In this document: positions 45,965 through 58,040 of the stretch, one piece after another | Position numbering within the stretch: the first letter of the stretch is position 1 | Layout of the letters: every line of letters begins with the position of its first letter | Assembly (NCBI GenBank): GCA_024516035.1 | Contig: CM044961.1 | Coordinates: 6,817,515-6,881,514 of the forward strand | Origin: Bactericera cockerelli | Lineage: Eukaryota > Arthropoda > Insecta > Hemiptera > Triozidae | Direction: 5' to 3' | DNA: 64,000 bases | The notes under the pieces: generated by a model | Told to the model about the DNA's origin: nothing | The model's input: the letters and a program-made list of their open reading frames with translations, nothing else | Database searches by the model: none | Made by a program: the position numbers and the translations under genes

Positions 45965-47551
45965 TTAATTTGGACCGGGTTTCAAAAAGTTCAAGAAATC
46001 AAAACGCAGCGCAGTGAAGTTCTGTTTTAGCTTCGTACTGGACGATTTAGCTTTCGTTTGTCTGTCTGTCTGTCTGATCCGCGATAACTCCCGACCGGAT
46101 TCTTTAAAGTTGATGAAATTTAGTTTACTTGTTGCCTGGGCTCCTAGAATTTTACCTTTTGTTTTTGAGCCACTTGCGGGCTCGTATTGGTGAACATTGA
46201 AAATGATTTTTCTTACCAACCGAACAGAGTGAGGTTCTGTTTTAACTTGGGCACTAGACTAGACAATTTGGCTGTCTATCTGTTTTGTGTGTTTGTCTGT
46301 TTAACTCTCGACCGGATTCTTCAAATTTGTTGAAATTTAAGTAAACTTGTTCCTTGCGGATCTAAAATTTTACCTATAGATTTTGGGCCGAATAAGGCCA
46401 CTCGGGGCCAAAAAGGGGCCGATAGAAAACGATTTTTCTATTTTTATTTAACAAAGCAAGGCTCTTGAAATTTTGTAGAGTCGTTAAAAAATTGATTCGA
46501 GTTCAGTGGTTACATTTAGTGATCGTGAAATCTAAGGGGGCCGCACTGTGATACAAAATCGAAAAAGGGTAAAAAAAGGCCGGTTGATATTTGACCAAAC
46601 ACAGCGAGGTTCTGTTTTAACTTGCATACTGGACGATTTTTGGCTATCGTTTGTCTGTCTGTCTGTATGTATGTCTGTCTGTTCCGAAAACTGCCGACCG
46701 GATTCTTTAAAACTGATGAAATTTTGTGTACATGTTCATTGAAGTCCTAAAATTTTACCTATTGTTTTTGGGCCAAATTAGGCCACTCGGGGCCAAATGC
46801 CAAATGGGGGCCAATTTTGGTGCAAATTGAAAAAGATTTTTTTATTTTTATTGAATCAAGCAAGGCTCTTAATATTTTGTAGAAGGTAAGTTGGCCGCAC
46901 TATGGTAAAAAATCGAAAAAGGGCCGGTTGATATTTTTTAATTAAAACTTATCGAGTGGGGTATTGAATGAAAGGTCTCGATGTCCTCATGCTTGATTGA
47001 ACATTATTTTATAATGTGATAGTTGAATCTGTGTGCGGTTTATAGTTCACCGAACCACTAGTTAAAACTTACCTTTAATCGAACTGGAAGTAGATCATAA
47101 ATTCCGGGCAACCCTGTATACAAGTGTTTTTGTCAGAATTTAATCCATATATTTATTTATTTTTTTTTAAATTTACACTACCGCTAGACCCTCGCCATAA
47201 AACTGGCAATGTGACTCTGTGTAAGCTCTATAAGCTAATTAGCACATATAATAATTTAATTTCTTATTCAAATTTAATGGTTGAGCTTTTAAAATAAATC
47301 ATCCTGCTTAGATAAGGATGGCCGCTACACAACGGAAGACCTTATCTTAGCAGCTTATCAGTTTAACCCCTGAGCGTTCGTCTATATTAGGGAATTTTTC
47401 TCACCCTATCGGCAAAATCGTAATAACTTGGTCACTAGTAGTTCTGCGAACTGTAAACCTCACACATATTCTCTAAAAGAATTAAAAATGTCATTGATCA
47501 AGTATGAGTACAATTTTATTAAGCCTTTTCATTTAATATCCCACTCGATCT
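45965..47551. repeat. Dispersed repeats G, copy II flank
   Basis: Same block series as 26760-28365 (GTCTGTCTGTCTG runs, CCGACCGGATTCTTTAAA, GGGCCAAATTAGGCCACTC). No gene. Confidence 0.65.
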
Positions 47552-47744
47552 GTTTTAATAAAGAAATTATCAACCGGCCTTTTTTTTGTGGCACTTTTTC
47601 ATTTTGTATCACAGTTCGGCCCCCTTAGCCCTTTTATTAGCCCTTTTTCGATTTTTTTTCACCAAATTTTAAATTCCTAATATTTGAAAGCGGAAGTATA
47701 GTGTTCGTTTTTGTAAAAAAAAAAATATATTTTTTTATTCCGAC

Positions 47745-48545
<801 letters not shown>

Positions 48546-48819
48546 TTCATATTTCTGGACGTTCCATAACCGTCTGAGCAACTTAGGTTTTGTGTCTGTC
48601 TGTCTATCGGTTTAAAATATTACTTCAGAAACTACGGAGTGGATTCTGACGAATTTTTGTACACATATGAGTATAGGAGACGTATTGTAGATGCTCGCAT
48701 TTCAAATTCACAAATTTGAAGAGAATCGGTTGATAACTATTGTAAATACAAGTGATTCTGTAAACAAATTCTGATTATAGCGATATTAAAAGCTGAAAAT
48801 TTTGATTACCATTCACGAG

Positions 48820-49680
48820 GAAGTATTTTGTCCATAATTGGCAATATATTACTTCCGAGAAATTTCTAATATTAGAAATCGGAAGTATTGTGTTCGTTCT
48901 TGTAAAAAAAAATATTTTTTTGCTCCGATTTCAATTTTTTTCATATTTCTAAACGTTTCATAACCTAGGTACTGAGTAAATTTGGTTTTGTGTCCGTCTG
49001 TCGGTCAGTCGGTCTGTCGGTTCGTCGGTCTGTTAAAACGATTCCTTGTAACGCGCAAATCTCGGAAACTACTCGACCGATTTTGATGAAATTTTGCACA
49101 CATCTAGGAAACATTCTGTAAATGGTCCCATTTTAAATTCATCGAATTCGTACTAGCTGTTCTGGGTGTAAGAGACCCTGCGCCTGACCACTAACTTTTT
49201 ACTTAAATGCTTATATCTCGTGAACGGTACATCCGATTTTGATGAAATTTTGTATATATATGCATAAAAAGTTAGTGGTCAGGCGCATGGTCTCTTTCAC
49301 CCAGAACCGCTGGTACGAATTTGATTAATTTAAAATGGGACCATCTACAAAACGTCTCTTATAATTACATCTACAAACGTCTGGGCTAGCGAAGCGGCGG
49401 GTGTAACCCGCTAGTGATAAATATAATAAAAAAAAACACTGCCAATTATGGACATACTTCCTCGTGATTGTTTCACATTGTAAACAAGTGCCAATTTTGA
49501 GATTTTATACAAAATTACTTGTATCTCCAAAACTACTGAACTGATTTTCTTCAAATTTGTTTTATATGGTTTTATCTGTATCGGCAAGTCGTGGTTCTTA
49601 TTTTTTGAAAAAAAAAAGTAAAAAAATAAGGATCACGACTTGCCGATACAGAATTTTTTGGGGAATTTAGAATGTAGAAA
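48820..49680 (-). repeat. Repeat F copies and a Helitron-like 3' end
   Basis: An inverted repeat-F copy (CGAGGAAGTATTTTGTCCAT onward) is followed near 49385-49418 by GCTAGCGAAGCGGCGGGTGT and AACCCGCTAGT, a hairpin plus CTAG end like that at 10811. Repeat F then resumes in plus orientation at about 49445. Confidence 0.55.
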
Positions 49681-50256
49681 AAACGATATTCTACCATATA
49701 AAACAAATTTGAAGAAAATCGGTAAATGTCTCTCGAGTTGTTTGCAGTTCTCTCCTCTTCTGCTCTTGTCATCAGTCCTTTTAACCAATTTCTTTTCTTT
49801 TTGCGTGGTAGTTTGGTTGTTTCTTTGTTTATATCATTTTAAGTTTTCTTGTCGTTGACGTGTTTAGTTTCAAACTTGTGAACCACCCTGTATAAATTTT
49901 TTTGATGCCAATTGAAAGTGCGTGTATTCATTACACAAACACTTTCTATTCTTGTTATCGAAAAAATTAAACAAAATCGAGTTATTCGAGATTTAGAAAA
50001 AAAATTGGTCGAAAAAAAACCACCCTGTATGTAAAATTTTTGTTAAAAAAAGTACTTAGGACCCATTTAAAAGTAAAATTATCAAATAAAATTCAGGTCG
50101 ATCCATTTAAAAATCGAAAGTTGACACTTCAATTTCTGACTTTTGAACCACCCTGCATAAAAAAAATTTCATGACTGAAACCGCATAATTAGGACATGTA
50201 GCCTAGGATTTTTTATTTTTCAAAAACTCTTTCAGGGGCCGAGTAATTTGTGGTGT

Positions 50257-50455
50257 GGTCCGTACTGCTGGACAGCAATGCCTTTTTGAACTTTTTATAA
50301 TTTTTCTGGACAAAGCGATAATGGTTTTGGGGGGGGTCAATTCCGAGACATTTTTCGCTATCTCTTACCGTTTTGGCTAAACAACTCCGGACAAACAAAC
50401 AAACAAACATAGGTAGGTAGGTAGGTAGTCCTTTTTTCTGTTTTATATATAGAGA
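50257..50455 (-). mobile_element. Helitron-like element, 3'-truncated copy
   Basis: Same 5' end (TCTCTATATATAAAACAG on the minus strand) and body as 31025-31272, but it ends before the hairpin and CTAG. Confidence 0.55.
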
Positions 50456-50487
50456 TATGTATAATACCTAATCAAACTACACATACA

Positions 50488-50706
50488 AGCCTTTAGCTGT
50501 AGAAACCTTTGATCCGTGGTGCAAGACAACAAAAAGTACTATGGATGAGATTGGGAAAAGGCTTATCACACTGTCTGGAGACTAGAGGTCGTACTTTTAT
50601 CTGAAGCAAAGAACTTTCATTGCTATTCTAAGAGGAAATGCGGCAAGTGTCTTGGGCACCTTGCCGGCTGGTGAAGAACTAGAAGGAGCGTTTTATTTGA
50701 TCTAAT
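50488..50706 (+). mobile_element. LINE C-terminal fragment (same family as 31967-33332)
   Basis: A broken frame reads VETFDPW, then with one stop TFIAILRGNAASVLGTLP, ending LEGAFYLI and a stop. It aligns with VETFGSF and QRGNVASVLSTLP in the larger copy. A TAG interrupts it, so it is a relic. Confidence 0.65.
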
Positions 50707-51029
50707 TGAAGTACCACTATCCAATTGAGATCATTCTAGCTAAAATATAGTTAAAACTCCGACGTACATGACATAGATAATACAGGTGGTTACTAGATAG
50801 TAACCACCTGTGAATAATCGCTATATAATAAATGAAACTCAGTCAATTCAATGTCAATATAAAATGACACGGTCATATATTTACAAATTCGAAAACATTC
50901 TAATTTTCTTTGTTCATACACAATTTCAAATTTCATAATGATTCATACAATTATTTCATAATAAACTGGGATTCGTATTATTTTATTTACTATAAATAAA
51001 TAATAGATGTGTTTTTGCCTATAATTCCG

Positions 51030-51196
51030 CCACTGGTCACTGCTCACAATAAAACTGCTACTCATTTTTTCTCACGAGGTATGAGTGGACCCCGAACACC
51101 CAAGTCAGAGCAGAAAAAATCCTGCCCCGCCGGGGATCGAACCCAGGTCACCGTGCGTGCAGTGCCCAGCGCGCTAACTCACTCGGCCACGGTGAC
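51030..51196 (-). repeat. tRNA-derived SINE, family C
   Basis: On the minus strand: GTCACCGTGGCCGAGTGAGT (A box), GGTTCGATCCCCGGCGGGGC (B box), then a body with GTGTTCGGGGTCCACTCATA and GAGCAGTGACCAGTGGCGG. A second copy lies at 53334-53494. Confidence 0.75.
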
Positions 51197-51199
51197 TAT

Positions 51200-52630
51200 A
51201 TTGACTAAAACTACATAGATTAAGTACATAGGACACAATATGGTGGATTTGAAATTCAATCCTTATCAGTGTGTGGGTAATGAAAACGTGAATAAAATAA
51301 AACAAAGTTTAAATAATGGGAGCTTTATAAGGACGTCAGGAATTTGTAAGCTGTAAAACATGGACCCTATTTTATATGTATATAAACACTTCAATTATCA
51401 ATAATGCACACCAACATGGTCAATTCACAAAAGAAAAATATTTAGAATTTTAAATTAATTAAAAAAATTATGGAAACACAAAATTCTTCCGAAATCGTTT
51501 ATTGTTTTTTTGTTGCTATTTTGTATATAATGTTATCTTCTATATAATGTTAAATTTTTCCTTACAGGACATAAGGAGTACATAACATATTTCAGACAAC
51601 TTTACAGATACATCTACATACTTTTTTTCCTCTGAAACTAAAATTGCAAAACTTTTTCCCGTGCAATTTTCCACACGGAGGAACAAGTCACATAGAACAT
51701 ACCTTATCTATTTTTTTTATTAAGTAAAATATATTAGAGTATGTTCGTAGACGTACGTATGTACAACAGATAATTTCATAAAAAATAATAATGATGTATA
51801 ATACTTCCGAGAAATTTCTAATAAGTATTATAAATCGAAAGTATTGTGTTCGTTTTGTAAAAAAAAGTCCGATTTCAATTTTTTTATCTCTCCTTCGATT
51901 TCACACGATTACACAGAAGTCATTTAAAGTTCAGGAGGATGAGAATATTTCTAAATAACTACATGCATTTCTAAATAACTACAGGTTTCTTCGTGTGTCT
52001 ATGTCACATCTTCAGTGGGTAGAACAACATTTCAAGACTCATAGAATAATAGTCAATTTGGTGAAAAAAGTCATGATATCCTTTAAAAGAGCAAGCAATG
52101 TAATAAAAAAATCGTCAAGATTCAAACATTTAGTGTAATTTTACAAGATTATAAAATCAAAGTAAAAATTTACATCTGTTTAATTTTTTTACAAAAATTT
52201 GACACCAGAAGAAATTCTCAAGAATTTTAAATAATTCTTCTTTTATCTTTTCCCAACAATGTGGGTGGGGTCTATAATCTTAGAAACTACTAGTCTTACA
52301 ACTACACAATTCAAACTTAAAACTAAAATAGAAATGAAAATAACACAGTTTGCTTTTTCCGATACCTAGGTCGGAAATTAACATCTCTCAAGTGTGAGTG
52401 TACTTACTTTCTTCTTTTTTTAATTTGGGTTTAACCTAGAAAAATCTGTGATCTGATGATTACTGATAAAATTTTGATTTTTTAAGCAAACATAAAATAA
52501 ATCAAACACTTGTTTATTTGAAATGAGTTTTTCGTGCAATACGAAAGGTTTTTTTTTTAGTTTTTTTTTTTTTATTTTATTAATGGCTTGTTGGACCAGA
52601 AATAAATTCTAGTAGCTAACCAGTATAACA

Positions 52631-52664
<34 letters not shown>

Positions 52665-52920
52665 ATTTTTAATTTCAAAATATTTGCCACTCAATAAGAT
52701 GATACTTTAGAGGAATATCAGCGTTAACGATGTGTTGAAATAAAACATTATGATTCAAGCAGACTCATACTTGAGAAAATCTATCAATTCCAGACCTAGT
52801 CGTCCCAAGCCTTTGCATCAAGTCAAAGGCCGGAAAGCGGAGAGTTGCTGAGATTTCTTGGGGATGGCTGGTGTTGCACTTGGGGAGTCCTCGGTGCTGG
52901 CCCAGATGTGGGGTAAACAC
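51200..52920. other. AT-rich DNA, includes SLC26 3' UTR region
   Basis: AT-rich with poly-T runs at 52543-52573 and 52632-52658. The stretch immediately below 52922 is the 3' UTR of the SLC26 gene on the minus strand. Several candidate AATAAA signals exist on that strand and I cannot choose one. Confidence 0.4.
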
Positions 52921-52921
52921 A

Positions 52922-53025
52922 TCACCTCTTCTCCAATGTCCCATTGTTGTTGTTGTTATTGCTGTTGTTCTTCTTGCTGCTGTGGTGATGGTGGTGATGC
53001 CTCTGCAACGACTTTAAGTGAGACT
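52922..53025 (-). CDS. SLC26 anion transporter, terminal coding exon
   Basis: After the acceptor TATCTTTCAG the exon completes a split Glu codon and encodes SHLKSLQR, six histidines, SSKKNNS, six asparagines, then GTLEKR and a TGA at 52924-52922. The phase matches the previous exon's donor exactly, which supports the join. The low-complexity His/Asn tail is cytoplasmic, beyond the STAS domain, where SLC26 proteins vary greatly. It has no homology to lean on, so the call rests on splice phase and position. Confidence 0.65.
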
Positions 53026-53107
53026 CTGAAAGATAAAAAATAAAGATATAGTTATCAATGTTATTACGTCACATTTTTTAGTGGGTAGCATAGATATTAT
53101 GTTAAAA

Positions 53108-53265
53108 AAAAAGTTAAATGGTATGATATTTGTGTTAATCACTTTCGTGATATCACAACTACTTAAACTCGCTTTACTAAATCTGCACTGGAACCGAGAC
53201 TTGAACCACCGACCTCCAGGTTACAAGTGCGCCGCCTTATCGATCAAGCTACTGAGGTCGGTGGT
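53108..53265 (-). repeat. tRNA-derived SINE, family B
   Basis: Minus-strand copy with ACCGACCTCAGTAGCTTGAT, GAGGTCGGTGGTTCAAGTCT and the GATTAACACAAATATCATAC tail, in the last SLC26 intron. Confidence 0.8.
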
Positions 53266-53333
53266 AGCATAGATATTACGAGAACTAATGCCATAATATC
53301 TTCAACCAACCATTATCGTAAAATAACAATCTC

Positions 53334-53496
53334 CTAAGGTCCGCCACTGGTCGTTTCCACTCTAAAACTACCCCAATTGTCCTCACAAGGCAAGGGTAGT
53401 CCCTTCAGAGCCGAAAAAAATCGACTCCGCCGGGATTCGAACCCGGGTCACCTGGAGCGCAAGCCGACCACGCTACCGCTAGACCAAGATGACTAC
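53334..53496 (-). repeat. tRNA-derived SINE, family C
   Basis: Minus strand: GTCATCTTGGTCTAGCGGTA, GTGACCCGGGTTCGAATCCC, then a body ending CCAGTGGCGG. The head resembles a different tRNA from the copy at 51030, but the tail end is shared. Confidence 0.7.
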
Positions 53497-53703
53497 GTGG
53501 GACTTTGATAGGAGAAACTTTGAAAGGTATATTCTATATTTAGATTACATATGCTAGCTTTTTTTTGAATAATGAAAACCTAATCAATTGACTTTATACC
53601 TAAAATATGTTTTTTTTTGTTGTGATTTTACATGTTTGTGTGTATGTGATTTTACAACAATACCTACATGTCTAAATTAAGTGTCAATACTAAAAAGGGT
53701 AAC

Positions 53704-53856
53704 CGACCTCAGTAGCTTCATCGATAAGGTGGTGGACTTTTAACCTGGAGGTCGGTGGTTCAAGTCCGGGTTTCAGCGTGGATTTTAGTTTTATTTAGTA
53801 AAAAGAGTTTGAGTAGTTCTGATATCACGAAAGTGATTAACACAAATATGATAACT
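53704..53856 (+). repeat. tRNA-derived SINE, family B
   Basis: Plus strand: ACCGACCTCAGTAGCTTCAT, GAGGTCGGTGGTTCAAGTCC and the GATTAACACAAATATGATAA tail. Confidence 0.8.
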
Positions 53857-53871
53857 TACTAATAATAATAA

Positions 53872-54078
53872 TAATAATATCGCCTTATTTATACTGTCCG
53901 ATTAGGACTATTATGTCCCATTATTCCAGCAGTAAGCCCAAGACGTATTATTATGTGGTACAAATCCCAAATGCGAGGATAATTTGTCATGTTTCGGCTG
54001 GGTTTCGAAACCGCGACCTCTGAAATCTCTGGATTCACAGAGAGTGCCGCCTTTACCACTGAGCTACCGGGACAGACA
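53872..54078 (-). repeat. tRNA-derived SINE, family A
   Basis: Minus strand: CTGTCCCGGTAGCTCAGTGG, TCGCGGTTTCGAAACCCAGC, GCTGGAATAATGGGACATAA and a (TTA)n tail. Nearly full length. Confidence 0.85.
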
Positions 54079-54189
54079 GATTTTGCACGTTTGTTTGAAA
54101 CGTGCAAATTCGTTAGATGACTAGTTTTGAGATTGAGAACGGGTAAGGGGCCCTGTTTCAAAAAATAAAAATAATTGTAACCCTCTCAC

Positions 54190-54343
54190 CTCGCAAGCAT
54201 TCATTGAGCTGCATCTCCGTCTGACAGTGCTTGAAGTGTTTGGGCTGCACGCCTTGGAAGATTTCCACGACACTAGGCCTCAGGTTGTAGAAGATCAGAT
54301 CCTGGTTCCTCTTAACGAAGTCCTCTATCAGAGAGCTGATTCC
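54190..54343 (-). CDS. SLC26 anion transporter, STAS-domain exon
   Basis: A 154-nt exon (acceptor TGTTCCAG, donor GTGAGA) in phase 0, ending with one extra base. It encodes GISSLIEDFVKRNQDLIFYN, then LRPSVVEIFQGVQPKHFKHC. This is the second half of the STAS domain, in which the helix after the D-x-S/D-x-T loop begins (the preceding exon ends GADFTAAK). STAS lies on the cytoplasmic side and is needed for folding and transport regulation in SLC26 proteins. Confidence 0.85.
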
Positions 54344-54420
54344 CTGGAACACATAGATAAATACATGGAATTTAGGGCCAGGTTCCTACTGAGCGCAACA
54401 TTTAGGGCCAAAATTATTAA

Positions 54421-55043
54421 CACGTTCATGGACATGACTGCTATAGCATTCACATTTTTGATTAGTTGGCATTAGCACCGCCCTTGATCAAGTTTTGTTT
54501 TATTTCAATTTCTATGTAAATATTATAGCCTCTTCGCGCCCAGCACCATTTTTTAACCTAATTTATTATAAATAAAACTTGATCCAATATGTTTAATAAT
54601 AATATTTTTTCGAAATGCAAAGTTAACTCATAAATGGACATGACTACTATAGCATTAAAAAATCAAGCGCTTGTATCTCCCATGAATGGTATAGCAGCGT
54701 CTCAAGACAAGGCTTGAATTGTTTCTCCTTTTTTTTCCGAACATAGATTTGTGTATGCCCCTTTGGGACATGAATGCTATAGCATTCATGTCCAAAGGGT
54801 CCAAATAAAACTTGATCCAACATGTTTAATAATAATATTTTTTCGAAATGCAAAGTTAACTCATAAATGGACATGACTACTATAGCATTAAAAAATCAAG
54901 CGCTTGTATCTCCCATGAATGGTATAGCAGCGTCTCGAGACAAGGCTTGAATTGTTTCTCCTTTTTTTCCGAACATAGATTTGTGTATACCCCTTTGGGA
55001 CATGAATGCTATAGCATTCATGTCCAAAGTGTGCATGAACGTG
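54421..55043. mobile_element. piggyBac-like MITE with duplicated 28-bp palindromes
   Basis: Ends CACGTTCATG and CATGAACGTG are flanked by TTAA (54417-54420 and 55044-55047). The interior has two ~227-bp tandem copies, each closing with a perfect 28-bp palindrome whose half is GGACATGAATGCTA (54768-54795 and 54997-55024). A variant half (GGACATGACTACTATAGCAT) opens each copy. No transposase. Confidence 0.8.
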
Positions 55044-55198
55044 TTAAAACATGATTATAGAGAGAAATAGTAAATATATTTTACTACAGACTGACATCAC
55101 TGTGATGCTTGCCGTGAGACACAGTACTGACAAACTTTAACATTTAAAAAAAAAATTCATTTTTGTTTCTTGGAATACATGTGGACATTATAAATTTA

Positions 55199-55495
55199 TG
55201 GACCTCAGTAGCTTGATCGATAAGGCGGCGGACTCGTAACCTGGAGGTCGGTGGTTCAAGTCCCGGTTTTAGCGTAGAATTAGTAAAACGAGTTTGAGCA
55301 GTTGTGATCCTACGAAATTGATTGACACAAATATTAGACATCACCTTGACATTGACCTCACCCAGCCTGGCCCAACCCAGTCTGGATGAGGTCAATGTGG
55401 GTAGCAGGTTTGTGAGTATCCTACGAATGCAGGGTAACACCCCCGTCTCGAGATGACCTAGCTGTTGAAAAGGACGTAGAACCAAAGAAAACAAA
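55199..55495 (+). repeat. tRNA SINE family B fused to a tail shared with the 5S-type SINEs
   Basis: The family-B head and body (CTCAGTAGCTTGATCGATAA, GGTCGGTGGTTCAAGTCCCG) run into CCTCACCCAGC, GGGTAGCAGGTTTGTGAG, GCAGGGTAACACCCCCGTC and GACCTAGCTGTTGAAAAGGA. That tail also follows the 5S-like heads at 10235 and, in part, occurs at 13915-13975. Confidence 0.65.
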
Positions 55496-55699
55496 TAAAA
55501 AACACAATTATGGTAGTTATCTTTTTCTATAACACTATAATTATAACTTTACCCAATTTATAGTGCACTGTGATTGGTTGAAACTCCGACTTGAGGGCGT
55601 ATCTGGTTTAACCTAACTCCTGTTTCATAATTTGACCCTTAGCAGTTTCTTAGGTGCCATCTTCAAATCTGGTCAAGACAGGTTATCCTGCCATTTTGT

Positions 55700-56702
55700 A
55701 ATTGGACCAAAGAATATTACACAGAATATTACGTCTTGAACTTACTCGTGGAATAAGCAGACTTAGTCCTAGTCGGGCGTTATGAATAAAGCAAAATATT
55801 ACTATAGTTATTACATTGTACGTAACACATAATAATTGTAAAGTTTGAAAAAAATAACTGCCAAACTGTCGTATAGTGAGAAATTTAATGCAGCATTTTT
55901 AAAAGGTACCGAAATAAAATAAACACAATGCACGGTGTCTTCTAAAAAACGGTGTTACAAAACTTCTTCTAAAAACGGTGTTACAAAACTTCATCTAAAA
56001 AACGGTGTTACAAAACTTCATCAGTTAAAACTTCTACAAAAGCGATTCTTTGATAACAACACTCTGCACTAACAGCAGTTTCTTTGTCTGCAAAGATCCA
56101 CAGTAAGTAATCTGTTTCAACCATCTTTTATTTAACTTTTTATCTTTTATTTATCTATTTTTATCTTTTATTTATCTTTTTCAAACCCACCCTTGTTTCT
56201 CTCAACATTAAACCTGATGATTCTGCGAAAACTTTTCACAGCAGAATGAGCAAAAAACTGAAGATTTGTTCTTTTTTTTTCGCAAACTTTTTCGTTTTCG
56301 ACTGAAAAATTAAACACACGTTTAGAACAATGTTTGTTTTTCTTCTCGTCTCTCGAAACAGTGCAGAGCTTTCTTTATTGGCGGTTTTTTTTTTCAAACT
56401 TGGTTACACTTTTGTTCGGATTTTCTGAAGCTTTGCAAACTCGTCTGAAGGGTGCCATACAAAAAATTCACGTTAAAAATTAATGAGATAAAACAGTGAA
56501 CTTTTCAGAAATATAAAGAAAAATATGCGAAGGTAGAGAACAAAGTGCTGTACCCTGCGGCAGTCTAAACTAGACCTCGTTTTTATTTAGACTTTGTTTA
56601 TATTTCACAGCTACCTAACAAAACTTTTTCTATTTTAGTTTACATTGAATTAAACGTACGAGGTTGTTTTTTTTGAAAAAATGTAAAATATTCATAAGGT
56701 AA
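55700..56702. other. SINE tail and AT-rich intron DNA
   Basis: A family-A SINE tail sits at about 55706-55790. Three to four tandem ~32-bp units with AAAACGGTGTTACAAAACTT lie at about 55935-56020. The remainder is AT-rich intron of the SLC26 gene with no exon seen. Confidence 0.45.
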
Positions 56703-56915
56703 AAATAATAATATTGCCTTGTTTACGCTTCGTAATTAGGGTGAATGAGTCCCATTATACCAGCACTAAACCCAGAAAGACGTATAATAATACTGACAAA
56801 ATCTCTAAGGGGAAGAGAACTTGCCATGTCCAAGGGAGGTTTCGAACTTGCGACCTTTGGTCTACCAGATCGAAGCGACGCCTTGACCACTGATGCACAC
56901 TGCACAGGGACAGAA
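56703..56915 (-). repeat. tRNA-derived SINE, family A, diverged
   Basis: Minus strand: TCCCTGTGCAGTGTGCATCA, AGGTCGCAAGTTCGAAACCT, GCTGGTATAATGGGACTCAT and a tail ending AAGGCAATATT. Confidence 0.7.
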
Positions 56916-57458
56916 GGTATAAAAAAACATTCTTGTTAATGTTTTTGTAAATTGATGGTAATAGCTCCAGCCTCAAATAACCACTTATTTATTTATAAGT
57001 TCATATTAGAAATCCAAAGCAATGCTAGGTATATGTAACATTTTATATAAAACTATTTAAAGAATCCTAGTTCTATATAAAATATTACATTTACCTAACA
57101 TCAAATAACCACAATATCCCTATCTGGACCAGGATTAGTAGTCACTGCAACGCGAAGATTGATTGCTACAATAATATAAAAAGTACGTACTCACTTTGGA
57201 TGTACCTAACTTCGTTTGCAAATAAATACTCTTAGGGCAAAATAATGGACATTTTTGTAATACCTCTGTGGCGCTAAGTTACGGATTGCGTACTGTGTAA
57301 GAGGCAAAACGACGCTAAGCAATGACTAAAGTTATCGATAATGTCTATTAATTTTGGCTTTAGAGTATTTTGCTTCAGCTGTTGTACTCGAACATCTCAT
57401 GGTTCCAAAAATAAAATAATTCAATGAATAAATTCTTAGGTGCCAAACAAACACTTAC

Positions 57459-57781
57459 CTTGGCGGCTGTGAAGTCCGCGCCCTGAATATGACTGCTGTC
57501 AATCACCACTGGCATTTTCGAATTACCGTCCTTGCGCCCCGCCTTACTGACGACATTCCTCACATATCCCACGCTCGGGAACACGAGCGCGCGATCGGGC
57601 GTGATCGTCAGGTACTCGAAGTCCGCCGAAGAGTGACGAAGTTTCGCGACCTCGACTCGGGGCCTCGCGGAGGAGTATAAAAGGAAGAGCACGTTGATCG
57701 AGACGCCTATTACCATTCCCATCTCCAGTCGGACCAGAAGACAGGTGAGGAACGTGGCTGCAGCGGGGATGAGATCGATTT
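57459..57781 (-). CDS. SLC26 anion transporter, last membrane helices and STAS start
   Basis: A 323-nt exon (acceptor TCTTGTAG, donor GTAAGT). Its first two bases complete a Lys codon left open by the upstream exon, giving the SLC26-typical WRTKK junction. It encodes IDLIPAAATFLTCLLVRLEM and GMVIGVSINVLFLLYSSARP, the final membrane helices, and then the beginning of STAS (FEYLTITPDRALVFPSVGYV to MPVVIDSSHIQGADFTAAK). The order and the LLYSSARP end of the membrane domain are closest to SLC26A11-type, sodium-independent sulfate/anion transporters. The local DNA is much more GC-rich than its surroundings. Confidence 0.9.
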
Positions 57782-57859
57782 CTACAAGAAGAAAATAGCA
57801 GAAAATAACCAACCGGAGTAAGATAGTAACAAGGTAAACAAAGTACACGGAACATTGTT

Positions 57860-58040
57860 AGTCAAATGGTCAAGGAGTTAGTCTGGTAATTCAGGTAGCG
57901 TTGGGATCCGTTCGAATTCCACCCAAAATATGATTTTTTCCTCATTCATTTGACTCTTCGGGCTAGGTGGTAGAAAAAGCTTTGAGCTTTCATCTCACCT
58001 GGTGGTTACCTCTAAAGAGTTTTATTATTATAACCACAAG
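57860..58040 (+). repeat. tRNA-like SINE (family unassigned)
   Basis: TGGTCAAGGAGTTAGTCTGG and GGGATCCGTTCGAATTCCAC are A- and B-box-like. A body with GACTCTTCGGGCTAGGTGGT and CACCTGGTGGTTACCTCTAA ends in (TTA)n. No acceptor-stem pairing supports a real tRNA. Confidence 0.45.

Larger units (their letters stand above)
37609..47551. repeat. Segmental duplication, upper copy (partner 18060-28365)
   Basis: A direct repeat of the lower copy at an offset of 19.2-19.5 kb. Differences include the insertions at 40443-41958 and about 38396-38700 and a longer LRR exon here. The lower copy has extra insertions near 18884-19430, 19754, 20030, 20946, 21240-21400 and 21665. Confidence 0.85.

Noticed and set aside
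57489..57680. Plus-strand ORF over the GC-rich SLC26 exon
   Set aside because: Antisense shadow of the STAS exon.
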